Shown here: in pieces, positions 25,856 to 36,250 of the stretch
Position numbering within the stretch: position 1 is the stretch's first letter
Layout: each line of letters starts with the position of its first letter
Assembly: GCF_000515315.1 (NCBI RefSeq)
Contig: NZ_KI911562.1
Span: 496,001-560,000, forward strand
Direction: 5' to 3'
DNA from: Asinibacterium sp. OR53
GTDB taxonomy: Bacteria > Bacteroidota > Bacteroidia > Chitinophagales > Chitinophagaceae
Length of the DNA stretch: 64,000 nt
Notes under the pieces: model-generated
Seen by the model: only the letters and a program-made list of their open reading frames with translations
Told to the model about the DNA's origin: nothing
The model's database searches: none
Made by a program: the position numbers and the translations under genes

Positions 25856-25983
25856 AAAATCAGGTTTTACTGTTTGTTAGAAAATTTCATCCGTCTTCCT
25901 CATCGTATTTGTTTTGAATTAATGTCTCGTCTTGGGATCCTGCGCAGGAACCGGGCATACAGACAATCCTCCCATTCATTGGC

Positions 25984-26256
25984 CTATGAATCTTCATCTA
26001 TTTCAAAACATTCCTCACTTCCTTTTTCAAGGAACTTCACACAAAAACTTCCTTCGCATGCATAATAATACGACTTACGCGCCCGCTCGTAACGGATAGG
26101 CGCCCCGAGCTCCTTCATAAATGCCAGGTACTCGAAAAGCGTGGTTTCCGATACCCCTATCCGCTCCGCAAACAGCGCCGGATTCCCGGTTGCTTTCAGC
26201 CTGATCATGAAATCAATCCGGTTCAACTTATGAATAAACATGCGTCCCAATCCCAT
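25984..26256 (-). CDS. Small HTH-domain protein, probable regulator of the peptide cluster
   Basis: 90 aa from the ATG at 26256. A longer reading up to 26343 would add a hydrophobic stretch; however an AAAAAGAG sequence precedes the ATG at 26256 and a TAATTTCG box (one mismatch to TAnnTTTG) lies just upstream, inside the longer version. A further Met is at 26241. Residues about 10-65 form a DeoR/HTH_11-like winged helix (DFMIRLKATGNPALFAERIGVSETTLFEYLAFMKELGAPIRYERARKSYYY). The tail is acidic. Similar stand-alone HTH proteins accompany GG-peptide genes in this group of bacteria as far as I recall. It lies 128 nt upstream of the precursor gene in the same direction. Confidence 0.7.
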   Translation of the reverse strand: MGLGRMFIHKLNRIDFMIRLKATGNPALFAERIGVSETTLFEYLAFMKELGAPIRYERARKSYYYACEGSFCVKFLEKGSEECFEIDEDS

Positions 26257-26363
26257 AACAACTCTTTTTCTACAATCGAAATTAAGCCAGGCTAACACCA
26301 GTACGATCAGGTATAAGTACCCGTTTTTTGAATAGAACAACATGAATTCAGTTAACTTAGCTC

Positions 26364-28661
26364 ATGCGCTTTGCTATCATCATCCTTGGCTCATGCCTTA
26401 TGCTGGCAAGCCCATCGAAAGCCCAGTCGCCACCCATCGGGCAGTGGCGCGAACACCTCAATTACCGGCCAGCCATACAAGTCATCAAAGCCGATCAGGT
26501 TTATTGCGCTACCGCCACCAACCTGTTTGCCGTTGATGCGCAGGATGAAATGCAACGCTTCAGTAAGATGACCGGCCTCCATGATATAGGCATCAGTTGT
26601 GTCGGTTGGGATGATCTCAGCTCCCAACTTGTTATTGCGTATAACAACAGCAATATCGATGTACTCAAAAAGCAATCCGTTACCAATATCGGCGATATCA
26701 AACGAAGCACTATTGCCGGCAACAAATCCATCCATCATATTTTTTGCAGCAACGGACTCGCATACCTTTCCAGCGGACTCGGGATCATCGTAGTCAATCT
26801 TATCAAATACGAAATCAAAGACACCTGGTTCATTGGCGCCAGCGGAGCACCGGTGAATGTACACAGCATAGCTGCCGACGCTGATTTCTTTTATGCTGCT
26901 ACAGATGAAGGATTGAAAAAAGCATCCCGTCTCGCCGATCTCTCCGATTACCGCAACTGGACCACACTCAGCGGCAGCAATGGTTTACCCGGCGGCAATA
27001 CCAACGCTGTGGTGGTTGCCGCCAACCAGCTAATCGCTCAAAAAAACGATTCTCTTTTCATTGCATCGGGCAATAACTGGAGCCTATTGTATACAGATAC
27101 TGTATGGTCTTTGAACAGCATCACTCCATCTGGAAATAAACTCCTGGTCTGCCAGCAAAACAATACTGGCAAAGCCCGTGTTTTGCAATTGGCAACCAAT
27201 GGCAACATAGAAAAAATCATTACCAATCCGGCACTGCTCTCCCATCCATTATCAGCCATTATCGATGCCGGTAAAATATGGGTGGCCGACAGCCTCAATG
27301 GTCTTTCAAGGTTCACCGCAACAGGCGCCGACCGTTTCATTCCGAATGGGCCACCCGGTACAGCAACCGGTGAAATGATGGGTGATGGAAAACAACTTTT
27401 TGCAGCAGCCGGCAGTATCAACAACAACTGGCAGCCGCAACACAATCGGAATGGAATATTCCAATTGACGAACAATGAATGGAATTTTTACCGCTATGAT
27501 AATACGCCGGCACTCAGCAATACTTATGACTTCATCACAGTAGCCATCGACCCTGTTGATCAAACGCTTTGGGCCGGCAGTTTTGGAAGTGGCCTAGCAC
27601 ATTTCAAAAACAATAACGTTTCAATCTATCAAACCAATAACAGCGCATTGCAGGCTGCTATGAACAATCCGGGCAGTTACCAGGTAGGCGGACTGGCATT
27701 CGGTCAAAACAACCATCTCTGGATAAGCAACTACGGAGCTGCGAAAGAGTTGGTGGTACGGAAAGCCGACAGTTCATGGAAAGCATTTGCCATACCGTTT
27801 CCGCATACAGAAAATGCAGTAGGGCAGGTATTGATCGATGATGCCGATCAGGTATGGATCATTAGTCCGAAAGGCAACGGTATCTTCTGTTACAACCACG
27901 GCGCTTCCATTGACAATACCAATGATGATCAATGGAAGTTTTACCAACAGGGAAATGGCAAAGGAAATTTGCCCAGCAACAATGTATTGTGTATGGCAAA
28001 AGACAAGAACGGTTTCATCTGGATAGGCACCGATAAAGGCATTGGCATTGTTCAGTGTACCGGCAATGTGTTTAGTCCGCAAGGATGCGATGCCCTGCTG
28101 CCCGTAGTACAGCAGGATCGTTTTGCCGGGTTGTTGTTCCGTGATGAGATGGTACAATGCATAGCAGTAGACGGCGCAAACCGCAAGTGGGTAGGAACGA
28201 GAAATGGCCTCTGGTTGCTTTCACAAGACGGCACTTCGATCGTGTACAGATTTACCAGCGATAATAGTCAGCTGTTGAATAACGATATCCGAAAACTGGC
28301 CATCGACCCGCATACCGGCGAAGTATTCATTGAAACGGCTATGGGCATCTGCAGTTTCAGAAGCACCGCTACCGAAGGGGGGCCATCAAATCAGGATGTA
28401 TTGGTATTCCCCAATCCCGTACCACCAGGCTACAATGGAACCATCGCCGTCAGGGGGCTTACCAATAATGCCCTTGTAAAAATAACCGAATTGAATGGCC
28501 GGCTCGTATACCAAACCCGCGCCCTGGGCGGTCAGGCTATATGGGACGGGCGAACTTACCTCGGCAATAAAGTTGCAAGCGGCATTTACCTTGTCATCGT
28601 ACGCAGCGATTCAGGCGACGATAAGATCGTCACTAAAATCGCCATCACTTCGGGTCGTTGA
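26364..28661 (+). CDS. porZ: PorZ-like type IX secretion protein (two propellers and type A sorting domain)
   Basis: 765 aa, close to the ~776 of characterised PorZ. The ATG at 26364 begins a clear signal peptide (ending SKAQS) followed by GQWREHLNYRPAIQVIKADQVYCATATNLFAVD, the diagnostic N-terminus of PorZ. Two beta-propellers of periplasmic-sensor type (IDPVDQTLWAGSFGSGLAHF, GFIWIGTDKGIGIV) make up the body. The last ~80 residues are a T9SS type A sorting domain (VLVFPNPVPPGYNGTIAVRGL ... VASGIYLVIV). PorZ delivers anionic lipopolysaccharide to the surface sortase that anchors T9SS cargo. A TAACTTAG box sits 3 nt before the ATG. It is convergent with the next gene, 4 nt apart. Confidence 0.88.
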   Translation: MRFAIIILGSCLMLASPSKAQSPPIGQWREHLNYRPAIQVIKADQVYCATATNLFAVDAQDEMQRFSKMTGLHDIGISCVGWDDLSSQLVIAYNNSNIDVLKKQSVTNIGDIKRSTIAGNKSIHHIFCSNGLAYLSSGLGIIVVNLIKYEIKDTWFIGASGAPVNVHSIAADADFFYAATDEGLKKASRLADLSDYRNWTTLSGSNGLPGGNTNAVVVAANQLIAQKNDSLFIASGNNWSLLYTDTVWSLNSITPSGNKLLVCQQNNTGKARVLQLATNGNIEKIITNPALLSHPLSAIIDAGKIWVADSLNGLSRFTATGADRFIPNGPPGTATGEMMGDGKQLFAAAGSINNNWQPQHNRNGIFQLTNNEWNFYRYDNTPALSNTYDFITVAIDPVDQTLWAGSFGSGLAHFKNNNVSIYQTNNSALQAAMNNPGSYQVGGLAFGQNNHLWISNYGAAKELVVRKADSSWKAFAIPFPHTENAVGQVLIDDADQVWIISPKGNGIFCYNHGASIDNTNDDQWKFYQQGNGKGNLPSNNVLCMAKDKNGFIWIGTDKGIGIVQCTGNVFSPQGCDALLPVVQQDRFAGLLFRDEMVQCIAVDGANRKWVGTRNGLWLLSQDGTSIVYRFTSDNSQLLNNDIRKLAIDPHTGEVFIETAMGICSFRSTATEGGPSNQDVLVFPNPVPPGYNGTIAVRGLTNNALVKITELNGRLVYQTRALGGQAIWDGRTYLGNKVASGIYLVIVRSDSGDDKIVTKIAITSGR

Positions 28662-28665
28662 CAAC

Positions 28666-31104
28666 TTAATCCCTGTCGGCCATTTTTGTTTGTTTGAAGA
28701 AAGCAGCGCGGCGTGGTGCAGGGAACGGTACATGATCGCCTTTGAGTCCGTGCCATAATACTTTATTGAATTCAAGATCCGGCACCGCATCTTCTTTAGC
28801 AAGATCAAATTTCTCAGATCTCCTTTGCCATTCGTTCATGGCTGTATTCTTTTCACTCAAGTTAATATTTGCCGGCCTTGCAGTAAATCCTTTGGAATCG
28901 GCAGCGGAAGCAAATGAGCGCCACATAGGAGTAGCTGCCGCATCATATTGGCTCATGGGCGGAATGCCCAGGATCAATTCAATGGTGCGCAGCATAGATG
29001 AAGTAGAATACATCGTATGATCTACAAAATTCCTTTTTACAAATCCACCAGCTATATAAGCCGGACTGCGGTGTGCATCTACATGGTCGGCGCCATTCTG
29101 TGCATCATCTTCCAGGATGAATACAGCTGTTTCATTCCAAATGCGGCTCTTGCTCAGGTATTCTACAAACATTCCCACCGCCAGGTCATTATCGGCAACG
29201 TGGGCATAAGGCGTAGGCCTTCCTTTGCGGAGCCCCTCTGTATGATCATTGGGAAAACGAAGGCTGTTGAAGCTGGGTACCTTGTCGATCGCCAGCAGGG
29301 AATCGAAATCGCGCTTCCATTGCTGGAAACGGGTAGTGTCTGGCACCGTACCATCGAAGCTGGTGAAATAAGGACAGAAATGGTCTTTTAATACCGGGAT
29401 ATTGGGTTTATAGTTATCGGCGAATTCACCGTAAGTCCGGTAGCTGACGCCCGCTTTTTTACAATGATCCCATATAAATCCACCTTTGTTGTTGGCGATA
29501 GCCCTGTGGCCTTCACCATCATAGCTACCACCACGTCCGCCGTAACTGGTTACCCAGTTTTTTTCAAGATAGTCCGTTGCATACGCGCCTGTGCTCCAGT
29601 TATGCCCATCCATGCTTACTTCGCCATCTACATAAAAATTATCCAGTAATACAAATTCTTTTGCCACTGCGTGCTGGTTGGGCGTTACATGTTCTCCAAA
29701 CAGTACCAGCGACTGATCGCCGTTGCCTTCTTTCATATCACCCAATACCTGATCGTAAGTCCTGTTTTCTTTTATCACATAGAACACATACTTGATAGGG
29801 CTTTTCTCTCCTACTTTATGCGGAATGGGATTGCCTTCCTCACCTTGTGTAAGCATTTCCTTTTCCTTACTGTAAGGTGTATTGCTATATACCTGGCGTG
29901 ACCATGCTGCCAGCGTTTCTGCATTGGGCTCATCAATAATGCTCATAGTTCCTTTAAAAAGAGAAGCGATATACTGCACGTCCTTGGGCTTATTGGGGTC
30001 GCCCTGCTGGTAAACCACTTCTTCTTTAATCCGCTTGTTTCCAAAAGGATTGGGGCCGCGCGGATTGGCCATGGAAGTAAAACCTTTACCATTGGATACG
30101 AATATTTTTTTGCCGATCACTTTTACATTGGTGGGATACCAGCCTACCGGTATAAAACCTTTGCTCTTGCTGGCACCCGGTTCACTTACATCGAATACCG
30201 AAACACAATTGTTATCTGCATTGGCGATGTAGAGGGTTTTTTCGTCTTTATTAAGGGCCAGGCCGTTGGTCGTAGAGCCATTGGGGGCATCGGGATACAG
30301 TGCCGTATTCAATGTTTCGATCGTCTTTCTTTCCCTTACATTGATCACAGAAACGCTGTTGTCATTCGAATTCGCTACATAGAGGTATTTACCATTGGCG
30401 GTGAGCACCATCTCGTTGGGATTATCTCCAACAGGTATTTCAGCTTTGATGTTTCTTTTTTCCGTATCGAACACATACACTTTATCGCATCCCCAGCAAC
30501 TGATGTACAACTCTTTTGCATTGGGCGAAAGCACGCACGCGTAAGCTTCTCCACCAAGTGCAAAAGGTTCAGCTACTTTTTTTGTTTTCAGGTCGATGAT
30601 ATACAGCGCGTTGTTCTCTTTAGTAACCACGTATAGCTGTTTTTGTTTTTCATCGATTTCGATACCTGCAGGTGAAATTTTATTGGGCCATTTTTTACCC
30701 AGTACGATGGTGTCTTTAAGGATGAGTTTTTTATTTTCTACAGCGTATTCAGCAATCCAGTTATCATTGCCACCGGAAGCATACAGTTTTTTTTCATCGC
30801 CACTAAATTTCAATCCGTACCATCCCTTGGCAATCACTATATTATCCAGCACTTTTTCAGTAGCAGGGTCGATCAGTTGAATGCTCTGCGTGCCTTGTCC
30901 GTTATTGGTTACAGCCATCAATTGCTTGGACTTGCTCACAGCAATATTCAGTGGCAGGTCTCCCAATGGCAGGCTGCGGCCGGCAGGTGATAAAGTCCAT
31001 CCATTGGGCAGTGTCAATGTTTTCAATCCGGATGCAGGGGCCGTTTGAGCCTGGCCGGCTACAGCGAGCAATACAAACAATGAATAAAAAAATGCTTTTT
31101 TCAT
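28666..31104 (-). CDS. YncE-type propeller / alkaline-phosphatase-superfamily phosphoesterase fusion
   Basis: 812 aa from the ATG at 31104, where the signal peptide (FFYSLFVLLAVAGQAQ) starts. Residues about 45-370 form a YVTN/YncE seven-bladed propeller (LYVANSNDNSVSVINVRERKTIETL, LYIANADNNCVSVFDV). Residues about 420-780 are a PF04185-type phosphoesterase: FYVIKENRTYDQVLGD starts the metal-binding core, then HNWSTGAYATDYLEKNW and AVFILEDDAQNGADHVDAHRSPAYI with the metal-ligand Asp/His. Such bifunctional exported proteins are common in Bacteroidota; the natural substrate is unknown, with phosphate or phospholipid scavenging the usual guess. Confidence 0.9.
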   Translation of the reverse strand: MKKAFFYSLFVLLAVAGQAQTAPASGLKTLTLPNGWTLSPAGRSLPLGDLPLNIAVSKSKQLMAVTNNGQGTQSIQLIDPATEKVLDNIVIAKGWYGLKFSGDEKKLYASGGNDNWIAEYAVENKKLILKDTIVLGKKWPNKISPAGIEIDEKQKQLYVVTKENNALYIIDLKTKKVAEPFALGGEAYACVLSPNAKELYISCWGCDKVYVFDTEKRNIKAEIPVGDNPNEMVLTANGKYLYVANSNDNSVSVINVRERKTIETLNTALYPDAPNGSTTNGLALNKDEKTLYIANADNNCVSVFDVSEPGASKSKGFIPVGWYPTNVKVIGKKIFVSNGKGFTSMANPRGPNPFGNKRIKEEVVYQQGDPNKPKDVQYIASLFKGTMSIIDEPNAETLAAWSRQVYSNTPYSKEKEMLTQGEEGNPIPHKVGEKSPIKYVFYVIKENRTYDQVLGDMKEGNGDQSLVLFGEHVTPNQHAVAKEFVLLDNFYVDGEVSMDGHNWSTGAYATDYLEKNWVTSYGGRGGSYDGEGHRAIANNKGGFIWDHCKKAGVSYRTYGEFADNYKPNIPVLKDHFCPYFTSFDGTVPDTTRFQQWKRDFDSLLAIDKVPSFNSLRFPNDHTEGLRKGRPTPYAHVADNDLAVGMFVEYLSKSRIWNETAVFILEDDAQNGADHVDAHRSPAYIAGGFVKRNFVDHTMYSTSSMLRTIELILGIPPMSQYDAAATPMWRSFASAADSKGFTARPANINLSEKNTAMNEWQRRSEKFDLAKEDAVPDLEFNKVLWHGLKGDHVPFPAPRRAAFFKQTKMADRD

Positions 31105-31202
31105 GAATTGCAATTTAGGGAAGGATAAAAATACAAATGCAGTTGCGATATGGGCAACTGCATCGATGAATTAATGCTTTGGTAATATGAAACGGATGTT
31201 AG

Positions 31203-31781
31203 CTATTGTTTTGTGTATTCGTAAGAACGGATGACTTTAAACTTGAGCATGTTCCTTTCGCCGGGTACTACGCGATACAATACCTGCCGCATTTTACCGG
31301 TTGGATGAGCGCCAAGACTATCCGTAAGATACAGCGGATACCGGCGCATGAGGGTACCTTCCATCAAATTAAAGTCGTCGAAGCCTCTGTAACCTTCCCG
31401 CAGTTTCTGGTCATCCAATACATCGGGAAGAATGATCGGGTTAACCGATTGGTTCTTATCGGAGCTGATACCTATCACCGTTCCTTTTTGCAGGGAGTCG
31501 CCCGAGAAAACATAGAGTACCACATCGGGGAACCCGTCGTTATTAAGATCGTCGATCTCTGCTTTTTTTATCCTGCCCTTGATCTCGATGCTGAATTCAC
31601 GCGCCTGGTTTTCAAAACCAATCGGATTGATGGTAGCGTCATTCTTTTCGGGATTCCTGTTACTGCAGGTGATCCTGTAACCGACTTTACCAATTTTCAA
31701 AGTAGTATCTATCCGCCTCGACTGGCCATGCACCACAAAAGCGCCGATGCAAAAAACCAGTAATATAAAAAACTGTTTCAT
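31203..31781 (-). CDS. PliI-family inhibitor of I-type lysozyme
   Basis: 192 aa with a signal peptide (FCIGAFVVHG). The mature part follows the PliI pattern: FSIEIKGRIKKAEIDDLNNDGFPDVVLYVFSGDSLQKGTVIGIS, then ILPDVLDDQKLREGYRGFDDFNLMEGTLMRRYPLY and GKMRQVLYRVVPGE. In characterised PliI proteins the conserved Tyr-Arg-Gly and Ser-x-Gly loops insert into the lysozyme active site; the equivalent here is GYRGFDDF. It would act in the periplasm or at the surface to protect peptidoglycan against invertebrate-type lysozyme. It lies between the phosphoesterase and icmF genes on the same strand. Confidence 0.8.
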   Translation of the reverse strand: MKQFFILLVFCIGAFVVHGQSRRIDTTLKIGKVGYRITCSNRNPEKNDATINPIGFENQAREFSIEIKGRIKKAEIDDLNNDGFPDVVLYVFSGDSLQKGTVIGISSDKNQSVNPIILPDVLDDQKLREGYRGFDDFNLMEGTLMRRYPLYLTDSLGAHPTGKMRQVLYRVVPGERNMLKFKVIRSYEYTKQ

Positions 31782-31818
31782 GGGTAGCCAAGGTATAAAA
31801 TATTATCCATTCCGGCGC

Positions 31819-34800
31819 TTACATATTTCTCCGGTACTGGCCGCCCACTTCATACAATGCATGGGTGATTTGGCCAAGGGAACAATACTTGGCCGTTTCC
31901 ATCAAAACCGCAAAGAGGTTCTCGTTTTGCATGGCGGCTTCTTTAAGACGGTTCAGCTCCCTAGCAGATCGCTGTTCGTTCCTTTTCCAGAAAGCGTGCA
32001 GGTTTTGTATCTGCTGTTCTTTTTCTTCCGTGTTGGAGCGGATCACTTCGCCGGGTAAGGTAGTGGGACTTCCATTCTTATTCAGGAATGTATTAACGCC
32101 CACCAACGGCAATTCGCCGGTATGTTTGAGGGTTTCGTAATGCAGGCTTTCCTCCTGTATCTTGTTGCGCTGATACATTCTTTCCATAGCGCCCAATACG
32201 CCTCCGCGTTCTGTGATACGGTCGAACTCGGCCAGTACCGCCTCTTCTACCAGGTCGGTCAGCTCTTCTATGGCAAAACTGCCCTGGATAAAATTCTCTG
32301 TCTTGGCCGAACCCAATTCGCGGTTAATGATCAGCTGGATGGCCATCGCGCGACGCACGCTTTCTTCCGTAGGCGTGGTAATAGCTTCATCATAGGCGTT
32401 GGTGTGAAGACTATTGCAATTATCATAAATGGCATACAATGCCTGTAAGGTAGTACGTATATCGTTGAAATCTATTTCCTGTGCATGCAGACTACGGCCG
32501 CTGGTTTGGATATGGTATTTGAGTTTCTGTGAGCGGTCATTGCCTTTGTATTTATTTTTCATGGCCTTCGCCCAAATACGCCTGGCCACACGCCCGATGA
32601 CACTGTATTCGGGATCCATGCCATTACTGAAGAAGAAAGAGAGATTGGGTGCAAAATCATCGATGTGCATTCCCCTGCTCAGGTAATACTCCACATAGGT
32701 AAAACCATTTGCCAATGTGAATGCCAGTTGTGTAATAGGATTAGCTCCCGCTTCGGCAATATGGTACCCACTGATGCTGACGCTGTAAAAATTGCGCACT
32801 TTATGATCGATGAAATAAGATTGCACATCGCCCATCAGCTTCAATGCAAACTCGGTAGAAAAGATACAGGTATTCTGCGCCTGGTCTTCTTTGAGTATAT
32901 CGGCCTGCACAGTGCCACGCACCTGCGACAATGCCTCTGCCTTCAGTTGTTCATACACTTCTTTGGGCAACACTTCATCTCCGCTCAAGCCCAGCAGCCG
33001 CAGCCCAAGGCCATTGTTGCCTTCGGGTAATCGTTCCGGTGAAGCAGGGTTATAATAATGCGGACGGGGAGCACGCTGGTATTTCTTTTCCAATGCTGCT
33101 TCCACCAGCGACCATTGACCATTGGCTTCGATCCACTTTTCGCAAAGCTGATCGATCGCTGCATTCATGAAGAATGCCAGCAGTATCGGTGCCGGTCCGT
33201 TGATGGTCATGCTCACAGAGGTTTTCGGATCACAGAGATCGAATCCGCTGTATAATTTTTTTGCATCGTCTACTGTTGCAATGCTCACACCACTATTACC
33301 CACTTTGCCGTAAATATCGGGCCTGCTGGCCGGGTCTTCTCCATACAATGTAACACTGTCAAATGCAGTAGAAAGACGTATGGCCGGCTGGCCCAGCGAT
33401 ACATAGTGAAACCTTTTGTTGGTCCTTTCCGGTCCGCCTTCACCCGCGAACATACGGGTAGGATCTTCACCTTGTCGCTTCAGTTCAAAAACACCTGCTG
33501 TATAAGGAAATTCACCCGATACATTTTCCTGGAGTTGCCAGCGCAGGATATCGCCCCAATCCTTATATTTCGGTAATACAAGCCTGGGTATGCGTGAGCC
33601 GCTCAATGAAGTAGTGGTCAATGGTTGTTTGATGATCTTATCGCGTACCTGGTATTCAAAAAAATCTGCCTTGTATCGCACAACCAATCCCGGCCATGAC
33701 TGTATCAGCTTCCTGCAACCTGCATCCAGTTTTGCATCGAATTCATTGTAGATGTTTTCCAGTGCGGCTTTCAACCCGGACTTCACTTCCTGCATAGCAC
33801 CGTGTAACTGGTAGAGTTTGGATGCAATCATAGCCTGATCCTCTACCCATGCATCGTAAGCCCGGTTATTATCGGCTATTTCAGAAAGATAACGAACTCT
33901 TTTGGGAGGAATGATCTGGGAACGCGTAGTGGTCTCGTGGTCATGCGGATGAATGGCTATCTGTCCGAATGCAACACCTGTTTTTTCCCTTAAGGTCACC
34001 ATCATTTTTTCAAATAGCTCATTGATGCCGCTATCGTTGAACTGCGCAGCAATGGTACCGATTATCGGTAGTTCTTCATCTTTAGCAGTCCACAGCCCGT
34101 GGTTCCGCTTGTATTGTTTGCGCACATCATGCAATGCATCGAGTGCGCCGGCCTTATCGAATTTATTGATACAGACAAGATCGGCATAATCAAGCATGTT
34201 GATCTTTTCCAGTTGTGAAGCCGCACCGTATTCAGGTGTCATCACATAAAGACTTACATCGCAGTAATCGAGGATCGAAGCATCGCTTTGCCCTACACCT
34301 GCCGATTCCAGTATGATCAGATCGAAAGCCGCTTTCCTGCAAACATCAATGGCATCCTGCACGTAAGGGCTCAACGCCGTATTATCATCCCTGGTAGCCA
34401 GGCTACGCATGTATGCACGCGGATGTGAGATCGAATTCATCCGTATCCTGTCGCCCAGCAAAGCGCCGCCTGTTTTTTTCTTGGAAGGATCTACCGAGAT
34501 CACCGCGAGTGTTTTATCTTCAAACAGGTTGAGGAATCTTCTTACAATCTCATCTGTTACACTGCTCTTGCCTGCACCTCCTGTGCCCGTAATGCCCAAC
34601 ACAGGAATAGCAGGTATCTCACCGTTTACTTTTGTATTTCCTCCTCCATTTTCCGCATTCGTGATTTCCCGTGCCAACTTGCGTATGTCTTTCACTTCGC
34701 CCAATGTCATGGCACGTTCATAAATGTCATTGCCATTCAGACCAAAATCGCATTGTTTGATCACATCTTCGATCATGCCCTCCAATCCCATCCGGCGGCC

Positions 34801-35166
34801 GTCATCCGGACTATAAATCCGGGTGATGCCATATTGCTGTAATTCCCTGATCTCTTCCGGCAGAATAGTACCACCGCCACCACCGAATATTTTGATGTGC
34901 CCGCAACCATTCTGGTCCAGCAGGTCCTTCATGTACTTGAAAAATTCTACGTGTCCACCCTGGTAGCTGGTAATGGCAATACCCTGCACATCTTCTTCAA
35001 TGGCACATTCCACAATATCTGCCACGCTGCGGTTATGTCCGAGGTGAATGATCTCTGCTCCTTTTGCCTGCAGGATGCGACGCATGATATTGATGGCTGC
35101 GTCGTGGCCATCGAAAAGACTGGCCGCTGTTACGATCCTGATCTTATGCCGGGGTTGATAAGACAT
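31819..35166 (-). CDS. icmF: Fused acyl-CoA mutase with G-protein chaperone (isobutyryl-CoA mutase type)
   Basis: 1115 aa. The N-terminal B12-binding domain has the axial His H21 in [13 protein letters not shown] MeaI-type GTPase domain follows with P-loop GTGGAGKSS near residue 195, [16 protein letters not shown] and the base-recognition NKFD. The rest is the substrate-binding TIM barrel ([22 protein letters not shown] ... [39 protein letters not shown]). This order, B12 domain - GTPase - mutase, is that of IcmF, which interconverts isobutyryl- and butyryl-CoA and reloads its own cobalamin. Other acyl-CoA substrates such as pivalyl- or isovaleryl-CoA are possible. It has its own promoter. 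Confidence 0.92.
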   Translation of the reverse strand: MSYQPRHKIRIVTAASLFDGHDAAINIMRRILQAKGAEIIHLGHNRSVADIVECAIEEDVQGIAITSYQGGHVEFFKYMKDLLDQNGCGHIKIFGGGGGTILPEEIRELQQYGITRIYSPDDGRRMGLEGMIEDVIKQCDFGLNGNDIYERAMTLGEVKDIRKLAREITNAENGGGNTKVNGEIPAIPVLGITGTGGAGKSSVTDEIVRRFLNLFEDKTLAVISVDPSKKKTGGALLGDRIRMNSISHPRAYMRSLATRDDNTALSPYVQDAIDVCRKAAFDLIILESAGVGQSDASILDYCDVSLYVMTPEYGAASQLEKINMLDYADLVCINKFDKAGALDALHDVRKQYKRNHGLWTAKDEELPIIGTIAAQFNDSGINELFEKMMVTLREKTGVAFGQIAIHPHDHETTTRSQIIPPKRVRYLSEIADNNRAYDAWVEDQAMIASKLYQLHGAMQEVKSGLKAALENIYNEFDAKLDAGCRKLIQSWPGLVVRYKADFFEYQVRDKIIKQPLTTTSLSGSRIPRLVLPKYKDWGDILRWQLQENVSGEFPYTAGVFELKRQGEDPTRMFAGEGGPERTNKRFHYVSLGQPAIRLSTAFDSVTLYGEDPASRPDIYGKVGNSGVSIATVDDAKKLYSGFDLCDPKTSVSMTINGPAPILLAFFMNAAIDQLCEKWIEANGQWSLVEAALEKKYQRAPRPHYYNPASPERLPEGNNGLGLRLLGLSGDEVLPKEVYEQLKAEALSQVRGTVQADILKEDQAQNTCIFSTEFALKLMGDVQSYFIDHKVRNFYSVSISGYHIAEAGANPITQLAFTLANGFTYVEYYLSRGMHIDDFAPNLSFFFSNGMDPEYSVIGRVARRIWAKAMKNKYKGNDRSQKLKYHIQTSGRSLHAQEIDFNDIRTTLQALYAIYDNCNSLHTNAYDEAITTPTEESVRRAMAIQLIINRELGSAKTENFIQGSFAIEELTDLVEEAVLAEFDRITERGGVLGAMERMYQRNKIQEESLHYETLKHTGELPLVGVNTFLNKNGSPTTLPGEVIRSNTEEKEQQIQNLHAFWKRNEQRSARELNRLKEAAMQNENLFAVLMETAKYCSLGQITHALYEVGGQYRRNM

Positions 35167-35188
35167 ATTGTATAGTTAGTGTAGACGG

Positions 35189-35196
35189 CAAAATTA
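35189..35196 (-). promoter_or_regulatory. Promoter -7 box of icmF
   Basis: Reads TAATTTTG on the minus strand, a perfect TAnnTTTG match, about 22 nt before the icmF ATG. A TTG lies about 22 nt further upstream. Confidence 0.5.
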
Positions 35197-35287
35197 CAAT
35201 ATTGCATGCAATAGTTAACAACTGTTAGTTTTAACGGTTTCATTTTTTGCTAGTCAAAACTTACTATTTTGCCGCTCAAATCGTTTT

Positions 35288-36247
35288 ATGTCTTTTGAGG
35301 TGCTCATTGATCGTTCCGCCCAATATCCTGTTATTACGTTGAGAAATAAGATTTCAGGGGCGGAAGCTGACGTTTATGGTTTCGGGGGATTGCTGAATGC
35401 TTTCCGTTTGCCCGTTGAAGGCCGGATGGTGAATGTGATAGAGGGGTTCGCTTCGGTTGCCGATGCCATAGCCAATATTACCCATGGTTTTAAGAGTGCC
35501 AAGCTGAGTCCTTATGTTTGCCGCCTGCACAAGGGCAGTTATGCGTTTCAGGAGAGGTCGTTCAAAGTGAATGGTTTTTATATGGGAGATCATGCCATTC
35601 ACGGGCTTATTTATAACCGGCCTTTCGATATCATCGATACAACTGAAGATGCTGCACAGGCCGCCCTCACACTGCAATACCGATATGAGGGCGATGATGT
35701 CGGTTATCCTTTCCCGTTTACCATGCAGGTTCAGTGGAAGCTCAAGGATGGTGGGTCTTTGGGTGACCGGCTCACAGTTGTTACCAGTTTTACCAACAGG
35801 CACCATGATGTGGTTCCTTTGTCGGACGGATGGCATCCGTATTTTACATTGGGAAATAGCCTTGACGAATGCTCGCTGCAATTCAATTCCGGTATGCAAG
35901 TAGCATTCAGCAAAGACCTGCTTCCCACAGGCGATACGTTACCTGATGAACGTTTCCTGCATGGTGCATCGTTAAAGGGGGTTGAGCTGGACAACTGTTT
36001 TCTCCTTGATACGTCGAAAGAATCTTCACGCTGCATACTACAAAACGGGCGTCTCCGCCTCACCATTGAACCCAATGCCTCTTATCCTTATTTACAGATC
36101 TACACACCTCCGCACCGCAAAAGCATTGCTATCGAAAACCTCAGCAGCGCACCTGATGCATTCAACAATGGCATTGGTTTGATTGTGGTGAACAGCGGAG
36201 AGAAAAAAGAATTTTCTACCAGTTATGTGTTAGCGGCTGGTGCCTGA
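35288..36247 (+). CDS. Aldose 1-epimerase family protein
   Basis: 319 aa, cytoplasmic. It shows the galactose-mutarotase-like beta-sandwich pattern: GDHAIHGLIYNRPF contains the first active-site His, SDGWHPYFTLG the second (the W-H-P-Y-F motif is a family hallmark), and GVELDNCFLLD resembles the substrate-Asp loop. GIGLIVVNSGEKKEFSTSYVL gives the C-terminal Glu region. Members interconvert alpha- and beta-anomers of hexoses or hexose-6-phosphates. No sugar operon is nearby, so the sugar is unknown. It is convergent with the RidA gene, 3 nt apart. Confidence 0.88.
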   Translation: MSFEVLIDRSAQYPVITLRNKISGAEADVYGFGGLLNAFRLPVEGRMVNVIEGFASVADAIANITHGFKSAKLSPYVCRLHKGSYAFQERSFKVNGFYMGDHAIHGLIYNRPFDIIDTTEDAAQAALTLQYRYEGDDVGYPFPFTMQVQWKLKDGGSLGDRLTVVTSFTNRHHDVVPLSDGWHPYFTLGNSLDECSLQFNSGMQVAFSKDLLPTGDTLPDERFLHGASLKGVELDNCFLLDTSKESSRCILQNGRLRLTIEPNASYPYLQIYTPPHRKSIAIENLSSAPDAFNNGIGLIVVNSGEKKEFSTSYVLAAGA

Positions 36248-36250
36248 TGG

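Noticed and set aside
25887..25979. A 30-codon minus-strand ORF with two Cys and an acidic tail (MNGRIVCMPGSC...) between the HTH gene and the precursor peptide gene
   Set aside because: No leader peptide, no ribosome-binding site and no supporting context; likely chance, though a second small peptide cannot be excluded.
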